NCBI RefSeq assembly: GCF_002902985.1
Contig: NZ_CP026167.1
Coordinates: 2,232,001 to 2,296,000 of the forward strand
Source of the DNA: Leclercia sp. LSNIH1
GTDB taxonomy: Bacteria; Pseudomonadota; Gammaproteobacteria; Enterobacterales; Enterobacteriaceae
Direction of reading: 5' to 3'
DNA length: 64,000 bases
The translations under genes and the position numbers were made by a program. This document shows, piece after piece, positions 39,911 through 49,048 of the stretch. The notes below the pieces were generated by a model, which was given only the letters and a program-made list of their open reading frames with translations, was not told where the DNA came from and made no database searches. The stretch's first letter is position 1. Each line of letters begins with the position of its first letter.

Positions 39911-41578
39911 ATGAGTGAGGCTGAAGCCCGCCCGAGCAACTTTATCCGTCAGATCATTGATGAAGATCTGGCCACTGGTAAGCACACCACAGTTCATACC
40001 CGTTTCCCGCCGGAGCCGAATGGCTACCTGCATATTGGTCATGCGAAATCGATCTGCCTGAACTTCGGCATCGCGCAGGACTATCAGGGTCAATGCAACC
40101 TGCGTTTCGATGACACCAACCCGGTGAAAGAAGATATCGAATACGTAGAGTCCATTAAGAACGACGTGCAATGGTTGGGCTTCAACTGGTCTGGCGACAT
40201 CTGCTACTCCTCCGACTATTTTGACCAGCTGTATGCTTACGCCGTAGAGCTGATCAACAAAGGTCTGGCCTACGTTGACGAGCTTTCCGCTGACGAAATC
40301 CGCGAATACCGCGGCACGCTGACCGCGCCGGGCAAAAACAGCCCGTACCGCGATCGCAGCGTGGAAGAGAACCTGGCGCTGTTTGAAAAAATGCGTGCCG
40401 GTGGCTTCGAAGAGGGTAAAGCCTGCCTGCGCGCTAAAATCGATATGGCCTCACCATTTATCGTGATGCGTGACCCGGTGCTGTACCGCATTAAGTTTGC
40501 CGATCACCATCAGACCGGCAGCAAGTGGTGCATCTACCCAATGTACGACTTCACCCACTGCATCAGCGATGCGCTGGAAGGCATTACTCACTCCTTATGT
40601 ACGCTGGAGTTCCAGGACAACCGTCGTCTGTATGACTGGGTGCTGGATAACATCTCCATTCCGGTGCATCCGCGTCAGTACGAATTCTCTCGTCTGAATC
40701 TGGAATACACCGTGATGTCCAAGCGTAAGCTGAACCTGCTGGTTACCGACAAGCACGTTGAAGGCTGGGATGACCCGCGTATGCCAACCATCTCCGGTCT
40801 GCGTCGTCGTGGCTATACCGCCGCATCTATCCGCGAGTTTTGCAAACGCATCGGCGTGACCAAGCAGGACAACACCATTGAGATGGCGTCGCTGGAATCC
40901 TGCATTCGCGAAGATCTGAACGACAATGCGCCGCGCGCGATGGCTGTTATCGATCCGGTTAAGCTGGTTATCGAAAACTATCCTCAGGGCGAAAGCGAGC
41001 TGGTGACCATGCCGAACCATCCGAGCAAGCCGGAGATGGGTAGCCGTGAAGTGCCGTTCAGCGCAGAGATCTGGATCGATCGCGCCGACTTCCGCGAAGA
41101 AGCGAACAAGCAGTACAAACGTCTGGTGCTGGGCAAAGAAGTGCGCCTGCGTAATGCCTACGTGATCAAAGCTGAGCGTGTTGAAAAAGATGCTGAAGGC
41201 ACTATCACCACGATCTTCTGCAGCTACGATGCCGAGACTCTGAGCAAAGATCCTGCCGATGGCCGCAAGGTGAAAGGCGTTATCCACTGGGTCAGCGCGG
41301 CACATGCGCTGCCGGTTGAGATCCGTCTGTACGATCGCCTCTTCAGCGTGCCAAACCCGGGTGCCGCAGAGGACTTCCTGGAGGTCATTAACCCGGAGTC
41401 GCTGGTGATCAAGCAGGGCTTTGCGGAACCATCCCTGAAAGGGGCTGTTGCCGGCAATGCGTATCAGTTTGAGCGCGAAGGTTACTTCTGCCTCGACAGC
41501 CGCTACGCCACAGCCGATAAACTGGTGTTTAACCGTACCGTCGGTCTGCGTGATACCTGGACGAAAGTCGGCGAATAA
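39911..41578 (+). CDS. glnS: Glutaminyl-tRNA synthetase
   Basis: GlnS charges the Gln(TTG) and Gln(CTG) tRNAs encoded in this same window. The 555-residue class I synthetase has HIGH (in [15 protein letters not shown]) near residue 40 and the KMSKS-equivalent VMSKRKL near residue 270. The anticodon-binding beta-barrel domains form the C-terminal half. It is one residue longer than in E. coli. It follows nagE but has its own upstream region. Confidence 0.98.
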   Translation: MSEAEARPSNFIRQIIDEDLATGKHTTVHTRFPPEPNGYLHIGHAKSICLNFGIAQDYQGQCNLRFDDTNPVKEDIEYVESIKNDVQWLGFNWSGDICYSSDYFDQLYAYAVELINKGLAYVDELSADEIREYRGTLTAPGKNSPYRDRSVEENLALFEKMRAGGFEEGKACLRAKIDMASPFIVMRDPVLYRIKFADHHQTGSKWCIYPMYDFTHCISDALEGITHSLCTLEFQDNRRLYDWVLDNISIPVHPRQYEFSRLNLEYTVMSKRKLNLLVTDKHVEGWDDPRMPTISGLRRRGYTAASIREFCKRIGVTKQDNTIEMASLESCIREDLNDNAPRAMAVIDPVKLVIENYPQGESELVTMPNHPSKPEMGSREVPFSAEIWIDRADFREEANKQYKRLVLGKEVRLRNAYVIKAERVEKDAEGTITTIFCSYDAETLSKDPADGRKVKGVIHWVSAAHALPVEIRLYDRLFSVPNPGAAEDFLEVINPESLVIKQGFAEPSLKGAVAGNAYQFEREGYFCLDSRYATADKLVFNRTVGLRDTWTKVGE

Positions 41579-41595
41579 GCGATCATTTTCTGATA

Positions 41596-41621
41596 AACGC
41601 CGCGCATTGCGGCGTTTTTTT
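41596..41621 (+). terminator. Rho-independent terminator after glnS
   Basis: An 8-bp stem (AACGCCGC / GCGGCGTT) with loop GCATT is followed by seven Ts. Confidence 0.9.
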
Positions 41622-41992
41622 GCCAGACAATCGGGTCAGAATTTAACGATATGTTCGCGTTGCGAATTAATTCCCTTTCTTAAAACTGTTCGCTTTTCCT
41701 TCCTTTTCGCAAATTCACCGTAATAGCTATCAGAATGGCTGTTTAATGCCTGCCTGTTAAAAATAACTCGCTAATTATTCCTGTTATTTTAATAAAATAT
41801 TCTTCTTCCTTTGCTTTGTTACAAATAGCAATCAAATATGTGCGCTTTGTCATAATCCTGACGTTTGATCGCTGAAAAGCATTGATAATTCGCGTCGCGA
41901 AAAATAGTCTACAGAGAGGAGATGTAAGCGGGTATTTCTGGTTACCTCCACTTTTTACTTTTTGTTTTTCGCCGTTTTAGGCGCTTTAAATA
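41622..41992. other. chiP upstream regulatory region
   Basis: This long AT-rich stretch precedes chiP. At 41883-41906 the sequence TAATTCGCGTCGCGAAAAAT has the shape of a NagC operator, in keeping with the known control of chiPQ by NagC. A weak CRP-like match lies near 41838-41860. I see no open frame of note. Confidence 0.45.
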
Positions 41993-42004
41993 CGTCAAAG
42001 AGGA
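41993..42004 (+). promoter_or_regulatory. ChiX sRNA pairing site in chiP leader
   Basis: CGTCAAAGAGGA, which includes the chiP ribosome-binding site, is complementary to the ChiX seed known from E. coli and Salmonella (UCCUCUUUGACG). ChiX silences chiPQ when chitooligosaccharides are absent. The ChiX gene itself is outside the window. Confidence 0.85.
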
Positions 42005-42010
42005 TTAATT

Positions 42011-43417
42011 ATGCGTACGTTCAGTGGCAAACGTAGTGCGCTAGCGCTGGCTATTGCCGGTGTAACAGCAATGTCAGGCTGGATGGTTTCTCCGAAAGCC
42101 CAGGCCGAAGGTTTTATTGATGATTCCACGCTCACGGGCGGTATTTATTACTGGCAGCGTGAACGTGACCGTAAAGATGTCGAAGCAGATAAATATAAAA
42201 CTAACCTGGCTCACTCCACCTGGAACGCCAACCTCGATTTCCAGTCCGGCTATGCCGCCGATATGTTCGGTCTTGATCTTGCTGCGTTCACGGCCATTGA
42301 AATGGCGGAAAATGGCGACAGCGGCCACCCGAACGAAATTGCGTTCTCCTCCAGCAACAAAGCCTACAAAGAGGACTGGTCCGGCGATAAGAGCGGAATC
42401 AGCCTGTATAAAGCGGCAGCAAAATTTAAATACGGCCCGGTCTGGGCGCGCGGCGGCTGGCTGCAACCAACCGGCCAGACCGTGTTAGCGCCACACTGGA
42501 GCTTTATGCCAGGTACCTACCAGGGTGCCGAAGCCGGGGCAAACTTTGACTACGGCGAAAGCGGGGCGCTGAGTTTCTCGTATATGTGGACCAACGAGTA
42601 CAAAGCGCCGTGGCATCTTGAGATGGACAAGTTCTATCAGAATGACAGAAAAACCCGCGTTGATTATCTCCACTCCTTTGGCGCGAAGTACGATTTCAAA
42701 AATAACCTGGTTCTGGAAGCCGCGTTTGGCCAGGCGGAAGGCTTCATCGATCAGTACTTTGCCAAAGCGAGCTACAAACTGGATATCGTGGGCGGCCCCC
42801 TCTCTACCAGCTACCAGTTCTACGGCACGCGTGATAAAGCCGATAGCGGCACCGTGAACGATATCTACGACGGCACGGCATGGCTGCAGGCGCTGACCCT
42901 GGGTTATAAGGTCGGTCAGGTCGACTTACGTCTGGAAGGGACTTACGTTAAGGCGGAAGGGCAGCAGGGCTATTTCCTGCAGCGCATGACCCCAACCTAT
43001 GCTTCGTCCAACGGTCGTCTGGACGTGTGGTGGGATAACCGCTCCGACTTCAACGCCAATGGCGAAAAAGCGGTCTTCTTCGGCGCGATGTATGACCTGA
43101 GCAACTGGAACCTCGCAGGCTGGAGCGTCGGTGCTTCTTATGTTTACGCCTGGGATGCAAAACCAGCAGACTGGCTGATCAACAGCGCGGGCCAGCGTGA
43201 AGATATCGCCTCTAACAAGATCAAAGAGTCTGCCTATAGTCTGGATGCGATCTACACCCTGCAGGACGGTCGCGCGAAAGGCACCATGTTCAAACTGCAC
43301 TTCACGCAGTATGACAACCATTCCGACATCCCAAGCTACGGCGGCGGCTACGGCAACATCTTCCAGGATGAGCGTGACGTGAAGTTTATGGTTATCGCCC
43401 CGTTCACCATCTTCTGA
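42011..43417 (+). CDS. chiP: Chitoporin ChiP
   Basis: ChiP is an outer-membrane porin of the OprD family that admits chitooligosaccharides. The 468-residue protein has a signal peptide (about residues 1-33, ending SPKAQA) and alternating beta-strand sequence rich in aromatic residues. It ends in the barrel-closing Phe (MVIAPFTIF). Its length equals E. coli YbfM/ChiP. chiQ follows 43 nt later. Control by ChiX and NagC is suggested by the leader. Confidence 0.97.
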   Translation: MRTFSGKRSALALAIAGVTAMSGWMVSPKAQAEGFIDDSTLTGGIYYWQRERDRKDVEADKYKTNLAHSTWNANLDFQSGYAADMFGLDLAAFTAIEMAENGDSGHPNEIAFSSSNKAYKEDWSGDKSGISLYKAAAKFKYGPVWARGGWLQPTGQTVLAPHWSFMPGTYQGAEAGANFDYGESGALSFSYMWTNEYKAPWHLEMDKFYQNDRKTRVDYLHSFGAKYDFKNNLVLEAAFGQAEGFIDQYFAKASYKLDIVGGPLSTSYQFYGTRDKADSGTVNDIYDGTAWLQALTLGYKVGQVDLRLEGTYVKAEGQQGYFLQRMTPTYASSNGRLDVWWDNRSDFNANGEKAVFFGAMYDLSNWNLAGWSVGASYVYAWDAKPADWLINSAGQREDIASNKIKESAYSLDAIYTLQDGRAKGTMFKLHFTQYDNHSDIPSYGGGYGNIFQDERDVKFMVIAPFTIF

Positions 43418-43460
43418 TGACTCACCCGGCGGGGGATAACCCCGCCGACCGGAGACTGCT

Positions 43461-43793
43461 ATGCTGAAAAAATTCGTACTGGTTGCGCTGCTGGCATCAG
43501 GACTGGCCGCCTGCGCACAACCCCAGACCCAGAGAGAAGACACCCGTCTGAAAGAGGCCTACAGCGCCTGTATCAATACCGCTGAAGGTTCGCCAGAAAA
43601 AATCGAAGCCTGCCAGAGCGTGCTGAACGTGCTGCGCCAGGAGAAGAAGCACGAACAGTTTGCCACCCAGGAAAGCGTGCGAGTGGCGGATTACCAGGCC
43701 TGTATTATGGCGCGCAAAACGGGTAACAATCAGGACGTGACCAAAAATTGCGACAAGATCTGGCAGGAAATTCGCAGTAATAACAGCAAGTAA
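43461..43793 (+). CDS. chiQ: Lipoprotein ChiQ
   Basis: This 110-residue predicted lipoprotein is co-transcribed with chiP. The signal peptide ends in GLAAC with the lipidated Cys at residue 18. The mature part is charged and helical and carries three further Cys residues (YSACIN, IEACQS, YQACIM) and NCDKIW near the end. Its exact role is unknown. Confidence 0.95.
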   Translation: MLKKFVLVALLASGLAACAQPQTQREDTRLKEAYSACINTAEGSPEKIEACQSVLNVLRQEKKHEQFATQESVRVADYQACIMARKTGNNQDVTKNCDKIWQEIRSNNSK

Positions 43794-43807
43794 TTCGCTG
43801 TTTTTAA

Positions 43808-43885
43808 CGCCCGGTGGCGCGATGCTCACCGGGTCTACCAGGGTGAAATCACCCGTAGGCCCGTGTAAGCGCAGCGCCACCGGGC
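43808..43885. repeat. REP/BIME element between chiQ and fur
   Basis: Two inverted REP-type units (GCCCGGTGGCGCGATGC and GTAAGCGCAGCGCCACCGGG) flank a short spacer. The second, followed by CTTTTT, may also end chiPQ transcription. Confidence 0.8.
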
Positions 43886-43905
43886 TTTTTACATTATGAC
43901 AGGCA

Positions 43906-43931
43906 TAAAAAAGCCAACCGTCAGGTTGGCT
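43906..43931 (-). terminator. Rho-independent terminator after fur
   Basis: A perfect 8-bp stem (AGCCAACC / GGTTGGCT) with loop GTCA is followed by TTTTTTAT on the minus strand. Confidence 0.9.
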
Positions 43932-43948
43932 CGGAGCAGGCGGATGAA

Positions 43949-44395
43949 TTATTTCGCGTCGTGCGCGTGATCATCTTCGCGGCAGTCGCCTTCGGCACAG
44001 TGGCCATAGAGGTAGAGACTGTGGTTGGTCAGACGAATGCCATGACGGGCGGCAATTTCACGCTGACGTGATTCGATAGAGTCGTCGCTGAATTCGATCA
44101 CTTTGCCGCAATCCAGGCAAATCAGGTGATCGTGGTGATGCTGCTGCGTCAGTTCAAATACGGATTTCCCGCCTTCAAAGTTGTGACGCGTCACGATGCC
44201 TGCATCGTCGAACTGGTTCAGTACACGGTAAACGGTCGCCAGACCAATCTCTTCGCCCATGTCGATCAGACGCTTGTATAAGTCTTCCGCACTGACATGA
44301 TGGTTATCCGGACCCTGAAGCACTTCCAGGATTTTTAACCGTGGAAGCGTGACTTTCAGTCCGGCCTTCTTTAATGCGGTGTTGTTGTCAGTCAT
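43949..44395 (-). CDS. fur: Ferric uptake regulator Fur
   Basis: Fur is the iron-responsive repressor, and the likely regulator of the TPS locus in this window. The 148-residue protein equals the E. coli length. It has an N-terminal winged helix, the metal-binding HHHDH segment, a zinc site CLDCG, and the His/Cys-rich tail HCAEGDCREDDHAH. In E. coli its translation is coupled to the upstream reading frame uof; here that frame is open into the start but lacks a standard start codon. Confidence 0.98.
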   Translation of the reverse strand: MTDNNTALKKAGLKVTLPRLKILEVLQGPDNHHVSAEDLYKRLIDMGEEIGLATVYRVLNQFDDAGIVTRHNFEGGKSVFELTQQHHHDHLICLDCGKVIEFSDDSIESRQREIAARHGIRLTNHSLYLYGHCAEGDCREDDHAHDAK

Positions 44396-44651
44396 GCGGA
44401 ATCTGTCCTGTTGCTAAACGATTCACTTCTAAAGAAGAAGTGACAGAAAATGCACCTGGGAAATGCGTCTCATTATAGAACTGCCATGACCTAATGAAAA
44501 CTGCAAGTCTCAAGTAAAGTATGCTTATAAAAACGTGGTACCGCCAACAAACTTGTTACAGGGTGACCCGTTTGAACCTGGATCATTGTACAGGTATGCC
44601 AGGAAAAGTTAAAAATTTGTAGCAATTATTTTGATTGATATTACCTATCAA
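44396..44651. other. fur upstream region and fldA-fur spacer
   Basis: A TATAAT sequence (minus strand, about 44470-44475) is a likely fur -10 element. Between it and fur, the frame ending in TGA that overlaps the fur ATG (ATGA) is open for 25 codons but contains no ATG, GTG or TTG. A 13-codon ATG-started frame (44426-44467 region) ends well before fur. Nothing else is recognised. Confidence 0.4.
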
Positions 44652-44679
44652 TGCGGCGCAACTATGGCGTTGCGCCGCA
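44652..44679 (-). terminator. Hairpin downstream of fldA
   Basis: A perfect 11-bp GC-rich stem (TGCGGCGCAAC / GTTGCGCCGCA) stands 6 nt past the fldA stop. The tail is not T-rich, so it may act as a weak terminator or 3' stabiliser. Confidence 0.55.
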
Positions 44680-44685
44680 GTGTGA

Positions 44686-45216
44686 TCAGGCGTTGAGAAT
44701 ATCGTCGAGGTGCAGCTCTTCGCGAACCTGCTTAACCCATTTCTCTACGCGCTCAGCGGTCAGTTCAGGCTGGCGATCTTCATCGATGGCAAGACCCACG
44801 AAGTGGTTATCATCGGCCAGACCTTTAGAGGCTTCGAAGTGGTAGCCAGCAGTTGGCCAGTGGCCAACGATTACGGCGCCGCGCGGCTCAATGATATCGC
44901 GGATGGTGCCGAGAGCGTCGCAGAAGTACTCTGCGTAATCTTCCTGATCGCCACAGCCGAACAGGGCAACCAGTTTGCCGTTGAAATCGATCTCTTCCAG
45001 AGACGGGAAGAAATCGTCCCAGTCACACTGCGCTTCACCGTAGTACCAGGTAGGGATGCCCAGCAGCAGGATATCGTAGCCTTCGATATCTTCTTTGCTG
45101 CTTTTCGCAATGTCATGCACATCGGCAACGTCTTTACCTAGCTGTTTTTGAATGTTTTTTGCGATATTTTCGGTATTACCCGTGTCGCTGCCAAAAAAAA
45201 TGCCGATGATTGCCAT
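44686..45216 (-). CDS. fldA: Flavodoxin 1
   Basis: FldA is an essential FMN electron carrier that serves radical SAM enzymes such as MiaB and LipA, which are also encoded in this window. The 176-residue protein equals the E. coli length. The phosphate loop is [12 protein letters not shown], and the FMN-stacking segments are [15 protein letters not shown] and [18 protein letters not shown]. The start ATG at 45216 (MAIIGIFFG) is preferred over an upstream in-frame start. It lies directly upstream of fur. Confidence 0.98.
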   Translation of the reverse strand: MAIIGIFFGSDTGNTENIAKNIQKQLGKDVADVHDIAKSSKEDIEGYDILLLGIPTWYYGEAQCDWDDFFPSLEEIDFNGKLVALFGCGDQEDYAEYFCDALGTIRDIIEPRGAVIVGHWPTAGYHFEASKGLADDNHFVGLAIDEDRQPELTAERVEKWVKQVREELHLDDILNA

Positions 45217-45371
45217 GAGTAAAATAACCTCTTGAAACTTAATGGTATGGTGGCGCAATTTAGCCACGGATAAGGGCAATCATAGCAGAACAGAGAAGCC
45301 TGCGGAAACTGCAATCACCTAGGACTGCACTCTGTGCTACATGAAAGCAATAAGAAGGGGAGTTTTCTGAC

Positions 45372-45659
45372 TTACGCTTTGCCGTGCCATATCTCGAGCT
45401 GCGCAATCAGCATCTCTTCAATCAGCTCACTGCGGCTGATATCACGGGCATTCGCCAGCTCGTTTAGCGCATCGACGGCTTCAGCGTTCAGTTTCAGCTC
45501 GACGCGTTTAAGCCCGCGGCTTTTATCGCGTTTAAGCTGATTGCGCTTATTGATGCGCAGCTGTTCATCACGCGAAAGCGGATTGGTTTTCGGTCGTCCC
45601 GGGCGACGCTCATTCGCGAACAGATCTAATGTCGTGCGGTCCGTGTGTTCTTTGGCCAT
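45372..45659 (-). CDS. ybfE: YbfE, ribbon-helix-helix-like protein
   Basis: This 95-residue basic protein resembles E. coli YbfE, which is described as LexA-regulated. The Arg/Lys-rich N-terminal half (ERRPGRPKTNPLSRDEQLRINKRN) precedes a ribbon-helix-helix-type segment (RVELKLNAEAVDALNELANARDISRSELIEEML, in two parts). The start ATG at 45659 follows E. coli. I see no convincing LexA box upstream. Function is unknown; DNA binding is an inference. Confidence 0.9.
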   Translation of the reverse strand: MAKEHTDRTTLDLFANERRPGRPKTNPLSRDEQLRINKRNQLKRDKSRGLKRVELKLNAEAVDALNELANARDISRSELIEEMLIAQLEIWHGKA

Positions 45660-45787
45660 GATTTTGAGACTTCGGGGGAAACAAGACACCCTGCTAATGC
45701 CCGGGCGATAAGCGCGCCATCATACATCACCGAAAACGGCACGCCAACGACTGGAGGCCCGCTGGCGACCAGTCGCTCTCTTTTTAA

Positions 45788-46561
45788 TCAATTTGCCGTG
45801 TCAGCGAGGTAACGACGGATAGCGCGCAGCACCGCGTCCGGTTTTTCGGCATGAACCCAGTGTCCGGCGCCGGCAATGACATGCGCACGCGCCTGAGGGA
45901 ATTGCGTCAGTAGCGCATCGCGATACGCTTCGGTTACATACGGGGAGTTGCCGCCGGTAATAAACAGCGTCGGATGCGGCCACGCCGGCACCGGCTGCCA
46001 GCCGACGATCTGGTCATATTGATCCCAGAGCACCGGCACGTTAAAGCGCCATTCGCCGTCGACGAAGGATTTCAGCAGAAACTGCACCACGCCTTCTTCG
46101 TTCAGATGCTCACGCATCAGCGCGGCAGCCTGCTGGCGGGTGCTAACGCCAGCGTCCGTGACGGCGTTGATAGCGGCGAAGATCTCATCATGGCGGCGCA
46201 CATCGTAATCCACCGGCGCCACGTCGATCACCACCAGGCCCGCAATGCGCTCCGGCGCAAGCGCCGTCAGCGCCATCACCGCTTTGCCACCCATGGAGTG
46301 ACCAATCAGGGTCGCTTTTTCAATATTATGCTCATTCAGCGTATCCAGCAGATCCTGGGCCATATCGGCGTAGGTCATCTGCGGCGAGCGCGGCGACAGG
46401 CCGTGGTTGCGCATATCTACCTGCAGCAGCGCGTGATCCTGCACCAGATCCCGTGCCAGTACGCCAAGATTATCCAGACTACCAAACAGACCATGCACCA
46501 GGACGATGGGAGAATTATTGTGCGGCGATTGTGCAGATTGCGCTCGGGTATTCAATTTCAT
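45788..46561 (-). CDS. ybfF: Esterase YbfF (alpha/beta hydrolase)
   Basis: YbfF is a small-molecule esterase with reported activity on acyl-CoA and short esters in E. coli. The 257-residue protein has an alpha/beta hydrolase fold. The oxyanion segment is LVHGLFGSLDNLG, the nucleophile elbow is GHSMGGKA and the catalytic His is in GAGHWVHAEKPD. It is divergent from seqA. Confidence 0.95.
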   Translation of the reverse strand: MKLNTRAQSAQSPHNNSPIVLVHGLFGSLDNLGVLARDLVQDHALLQVDMRNHGLSPRSPQMTYADMAQDLLDTLNEHNIEKATLIGHSMGGKAVMALTALAPERIAGLVVIDVAPVDYDVRRHDEIFAAINAVTDAGVSTRQQAAALMREHLNEEGVVQFLLKSFVDGEWRFNVPVLWDQYDQIVGWQPVPAWPHPTLFITGGNSPYVTEAYRDALLTQFPQARAHVIAGAGHWVHAEKPDAVLRAIRRYLADTAN

Positions 46562-46744
46562 GGCAAAGTTCTTTTTTTACGTATGTCAGGTTAGGGTATC
46601 ATGTTGACCATTCTGCCGCCCGGCTGCAAGGAAACAGTTAATTCTGACTTTTGCCGCCATCCTGGCTTGACGCTATCCGCTGTTGGGTTTTGACCTTATA
46701 CTCCCAACGACTTGTATTCAGATAAGATATCGCACTGGATTAAG

Positions 46745-47287
46745 ATGAAAACAATCGAAGTTGATGACGAACTCTATCAGTATATTGCCAGCCAGACGCG
46801 GCATATCGGTGAGAGCGCGTCCGACATTTTACGGCGCATGCTCAAAATGGCCGCCGCCTCGCAGTCTGCCGCTCCAGCCCCCAAAGAGACGCGCCAGCCC
46901 GTTGCCGTCGCCCAGGAAAAGCCGCTGACGCAGGTAAAAGACAAAGTGCGTGCGATGCGCGAACTGCTGCTTTCTGACGAATACGCTGAGCAGAAGAAAG
47001 CAGTTAACCGCTTTATGCTGGTGCTGACTACACTCTATTCACTGGATCACAACGCGTTTGCCGATGCGACGGAGTCACTGCATGGTCGCACGCGTGTCTA
47101 CTTCGCGGGTGACGAGCAAACGCTGTTACAGAATGGCAATCAAACTAAACCCAAGCACCTCCCTGGTACACCGTACTGGGTGATCACCAATACCAATACC
47201 GGACGTAAACGCAGCATGATCGAACACATCATGCAGTCGATGCAGTTCCCGGTGGAATTGATTGATAAGGTTTGCGGAACTATCTAA
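46745..47287 (+). CDS. seqA: Replication initiation sequestration protein SeqA
   Basis: SeqA binds hemimethylated GATC sites, sequesters oriC after initiation and restrains over-replication. The 180-residue protein has the N-terminal multimerisation domain (MKTIEVDDELYQYIASQT) and the C-terminal DNA-binding domain (HGRTRVYFAGDEQTLLQNG, NTNTGRKRSMIEHIM). The start ATG is at 46745. The linker between the domains diverges from E. coli, as is usual. pgm follows 24 nt later in the same direction. Confidence 0.97.
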   Translation: MKTIEVDDELYQYIASQTRHIGESASDILRRMLKMAAASQSAAPAPKETRQPVAVAQEKPLTQVKDKVRAMRELLLSDEYAEQKKAVNRFMLVLTTLYSLDHNAFADATESLHGRTRVYFAGDEQTLLQNGNQTKPKHLPGTPYWVITNTNTGRKRSMIEHIMQSMQFPVELIDKVCGTI

Positions 47288-47311
47288 CCCTTGCATCAGA
47301 AGGACCAGGCA

Positions 47312-48952
47312 ATGGCAAATCACAATCGTGCGGGTCAACCTGCACAACAGAGCGATTTGATTAACGTCGCCCAGCTTACCGCACAGTATTACGTGCTGAA
47401 GCCGGAAGTGGGCAACGCAGAACACGCAGTTAAGTTTGGTACATCCGGGCACCGCGGCAGTGCGGTACGCCATAGCTTCAACGAGCCGCATATTCTGGCC
47501 ATTGCTCAGGCCATCGCGGAAGAGCGTGCCAAAAACGGCGTCACCGGTCCGTGTTACGTGGGTAAGGATACACACGCCCTGTCAGAGCCAGCGTTTATCT
47601 CCGTACTGGAGGTGCTGGCGGCCAACGGCGTGGATGTCATCATTCAGGAAAACAACGGCTATACGCCGACCCCTGCCGTTTCTAACGCCATCCTGGTGCA
47701 TAACCAGAAGGGCGGCGCGCAGGCTGACGGCATTGTGATCACGCCGTCCCACAACCCGCCAGAAGATGGCGGCATCAAATACAACCCACCCAACGGCGGC
47801 CCGGCTGACACTAACGTCACGAAAGTGGTGGAAGATCGCGCCAACGCGCTGCTGGCTGATGACCTGAAAGGCGTGAAGCGCATCTCTCTGGACGAGGCGA
47901 TGGCCTCCGGCCACGTGAAAGAGCAGGATCTGGTGCAGCCTTTCGTTGAAGGACTGGCAGATATCGTCGACATGGCGGCGATCCAGAAAGCGGGTCTTAA
48001 GCTGGGCGTCGACCCGCTGGGCGGTTCCGGTATTGAATACTGGAAGCGTATTGCGGAGCACTACAAGCTGGATCTGACCATCGTTAACGATCATGTCGAT
48101 CAGACCTTCCGCTTTATGCACCTGGATAAAGATGGTGCAATCCGTATGGACTGCTCCTCCGAGTGTGCGATGGCTGGCCTGCTGGCGCTGCGCGACAAGT
48201 TCGACCTCGCCTTTGCCAACGACCCGGATTACGACCGTCATGGTATCGTCACGCCTGCGGGCCTGATGAATCCAAACCACTATCTGGCGGTGGCGATCAA
48301 CTACCTGTTCCAGCATCGTCCTCAGTGGGGGGCAGAGGTTGCCGTCGGTAAAACCCTCGTCTCCTCCGCAATGATCGACCGTGTGGTTAACGACCTGGGC
48401 CGTAAGCTGGTGGAAGTGCCGGTGGGCTTTAAGTGGTTTGTAGACGGTCTGTTCGACGGCAGCTTCGGCTTTGGCGGCGAAGAGAGCGCGGGTGCCTCCT
48501 TCCTGCGCTTCGACGGTACGCCGTGGTCTACCGACAAAGACGGTATCATCATGTGCCTGCTGGCGGCGGAGATCACTGCCGTCACCGGTAAGAACCCGCA
48601 GGAGCACTACGATGAGCTGGCCGCCCGTTTCGGTGCGCCGAGCTACAACCGTCTCCAGGCCTCTGCCTCCTCTGCCCAGAAAGCGGCGCTCTCTAAGCTC
48701 TCACCTGACATGGTCAGTGCCAGCACCCTGGCAGGCGACCCGATCACCGCCCGTCTGACGGCGGCACCGGGCAATGGTGCCTCTATCGGCGGTCTGAAGG
48801 TGATGACCGAGAACGGCTGGTTCGCGGCGCGTCCATCCGGTACGGAAGATGCTTACAAGATTTACTGCGAAAGCTTCCTCGGTGCGGAACACCGCCAGCA
48901 GATTGAGAAAGAAGCGGTAGAGATTGTCAGCGAAGTGCTGAAAAACGCATAA
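47312..48952 (+). CDS. pgm: Phosphoglucomutase
   Basis: Pgm interconverts glucose-1-P and glucose-6-P and feeds UDP-glucose and glycogen pathways. The 546-residue protein equals the E. coli length. Four signature loops are visible: phosphoserine [11 protein letters not shown], metal-binding DPDYDRHG, sugar-binding GEESAG and phosphate-binding [13 protein letters not shown] 47312 follows AGGACCAGG. It forms an operon with seqA. Confidence 0.98.
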   Translation: MANHNRAGQPAQQSDLINVAQLTAQYYVLKPEVGNAEHAVKFGTSGHRGSAVRHSFNEPHILAIAQAIAEERAKNGVTGPCYVGKDTHALSEPAFISVLEVLAANGVDVIIQENNGYTPTPAVSNAILVHNQKGGAQADGIVITPSHNPPEDGGIKYNPPNGGPADTNVTKVVEDRANALLADDLKGVKRISLDEAMASGHVKEQDLVQPFVEGLADIVDMAAIQKAGLKLGVDPLGGSGIEYWKRIAEHYKLDLTIVNDHVDQTFRFMHLDKDGAIRMDCSSECAMAGLLALRDKFDLAFANDPDYDRHGIVTPAGLMNPNHYLAVAINYLFQHRPQWGAEVAVGKTLVSSAMIDRVVNDLGRKLVEVPVGFKWFVDGLFDGSFGFGGEESAGASFLRFDGTPWSTDKDGIIMCLLAAEITAVTGKNPQEHYDELAARFGAPSYNRLQASASSAQKAALSKLSPDMVSASTLAGDPITARLTAAPGNGASIGGLKVMTENGWFAARPSGTEDAYKIYCESFLGAEHRQQIEKEAVEIVSEVLKNA

Positions 48953-48963
48953 CTGCGGTTTGT

Positions 48964-49047
48964 GCGCCGGGCGGCACTGCGTTTGCCCGGCCTACAACTG
49001 CTTCGATTTTGTAGGCCCGGTAAGCGCGAGCGCCACCGGGCTTTTTT
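48964..49047. repeat. REP/BIME element after pgm, with terminator hairpin
   Basis: Two inverted REP units (GCCGGGCGGCACTGCG and GTAAGCGCGAGCGCCACC) lie between the convergent pgm and potE genes. The right-hand hairpin (GCCCGGT / ACCGGGC, 49015-49041) followed by TTTTTT can stop pgm transcription. Confidence 0.82.
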
Positions 49048-49048
49048 G

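Noticed and set aside
45660..45787. LexA box upstream of ybfE
   Set aside because: E. coli ybfE is reported as LexA-controlled, but no CTG-N10-CAG sequence with a plausible SOS box is visible in this interval.
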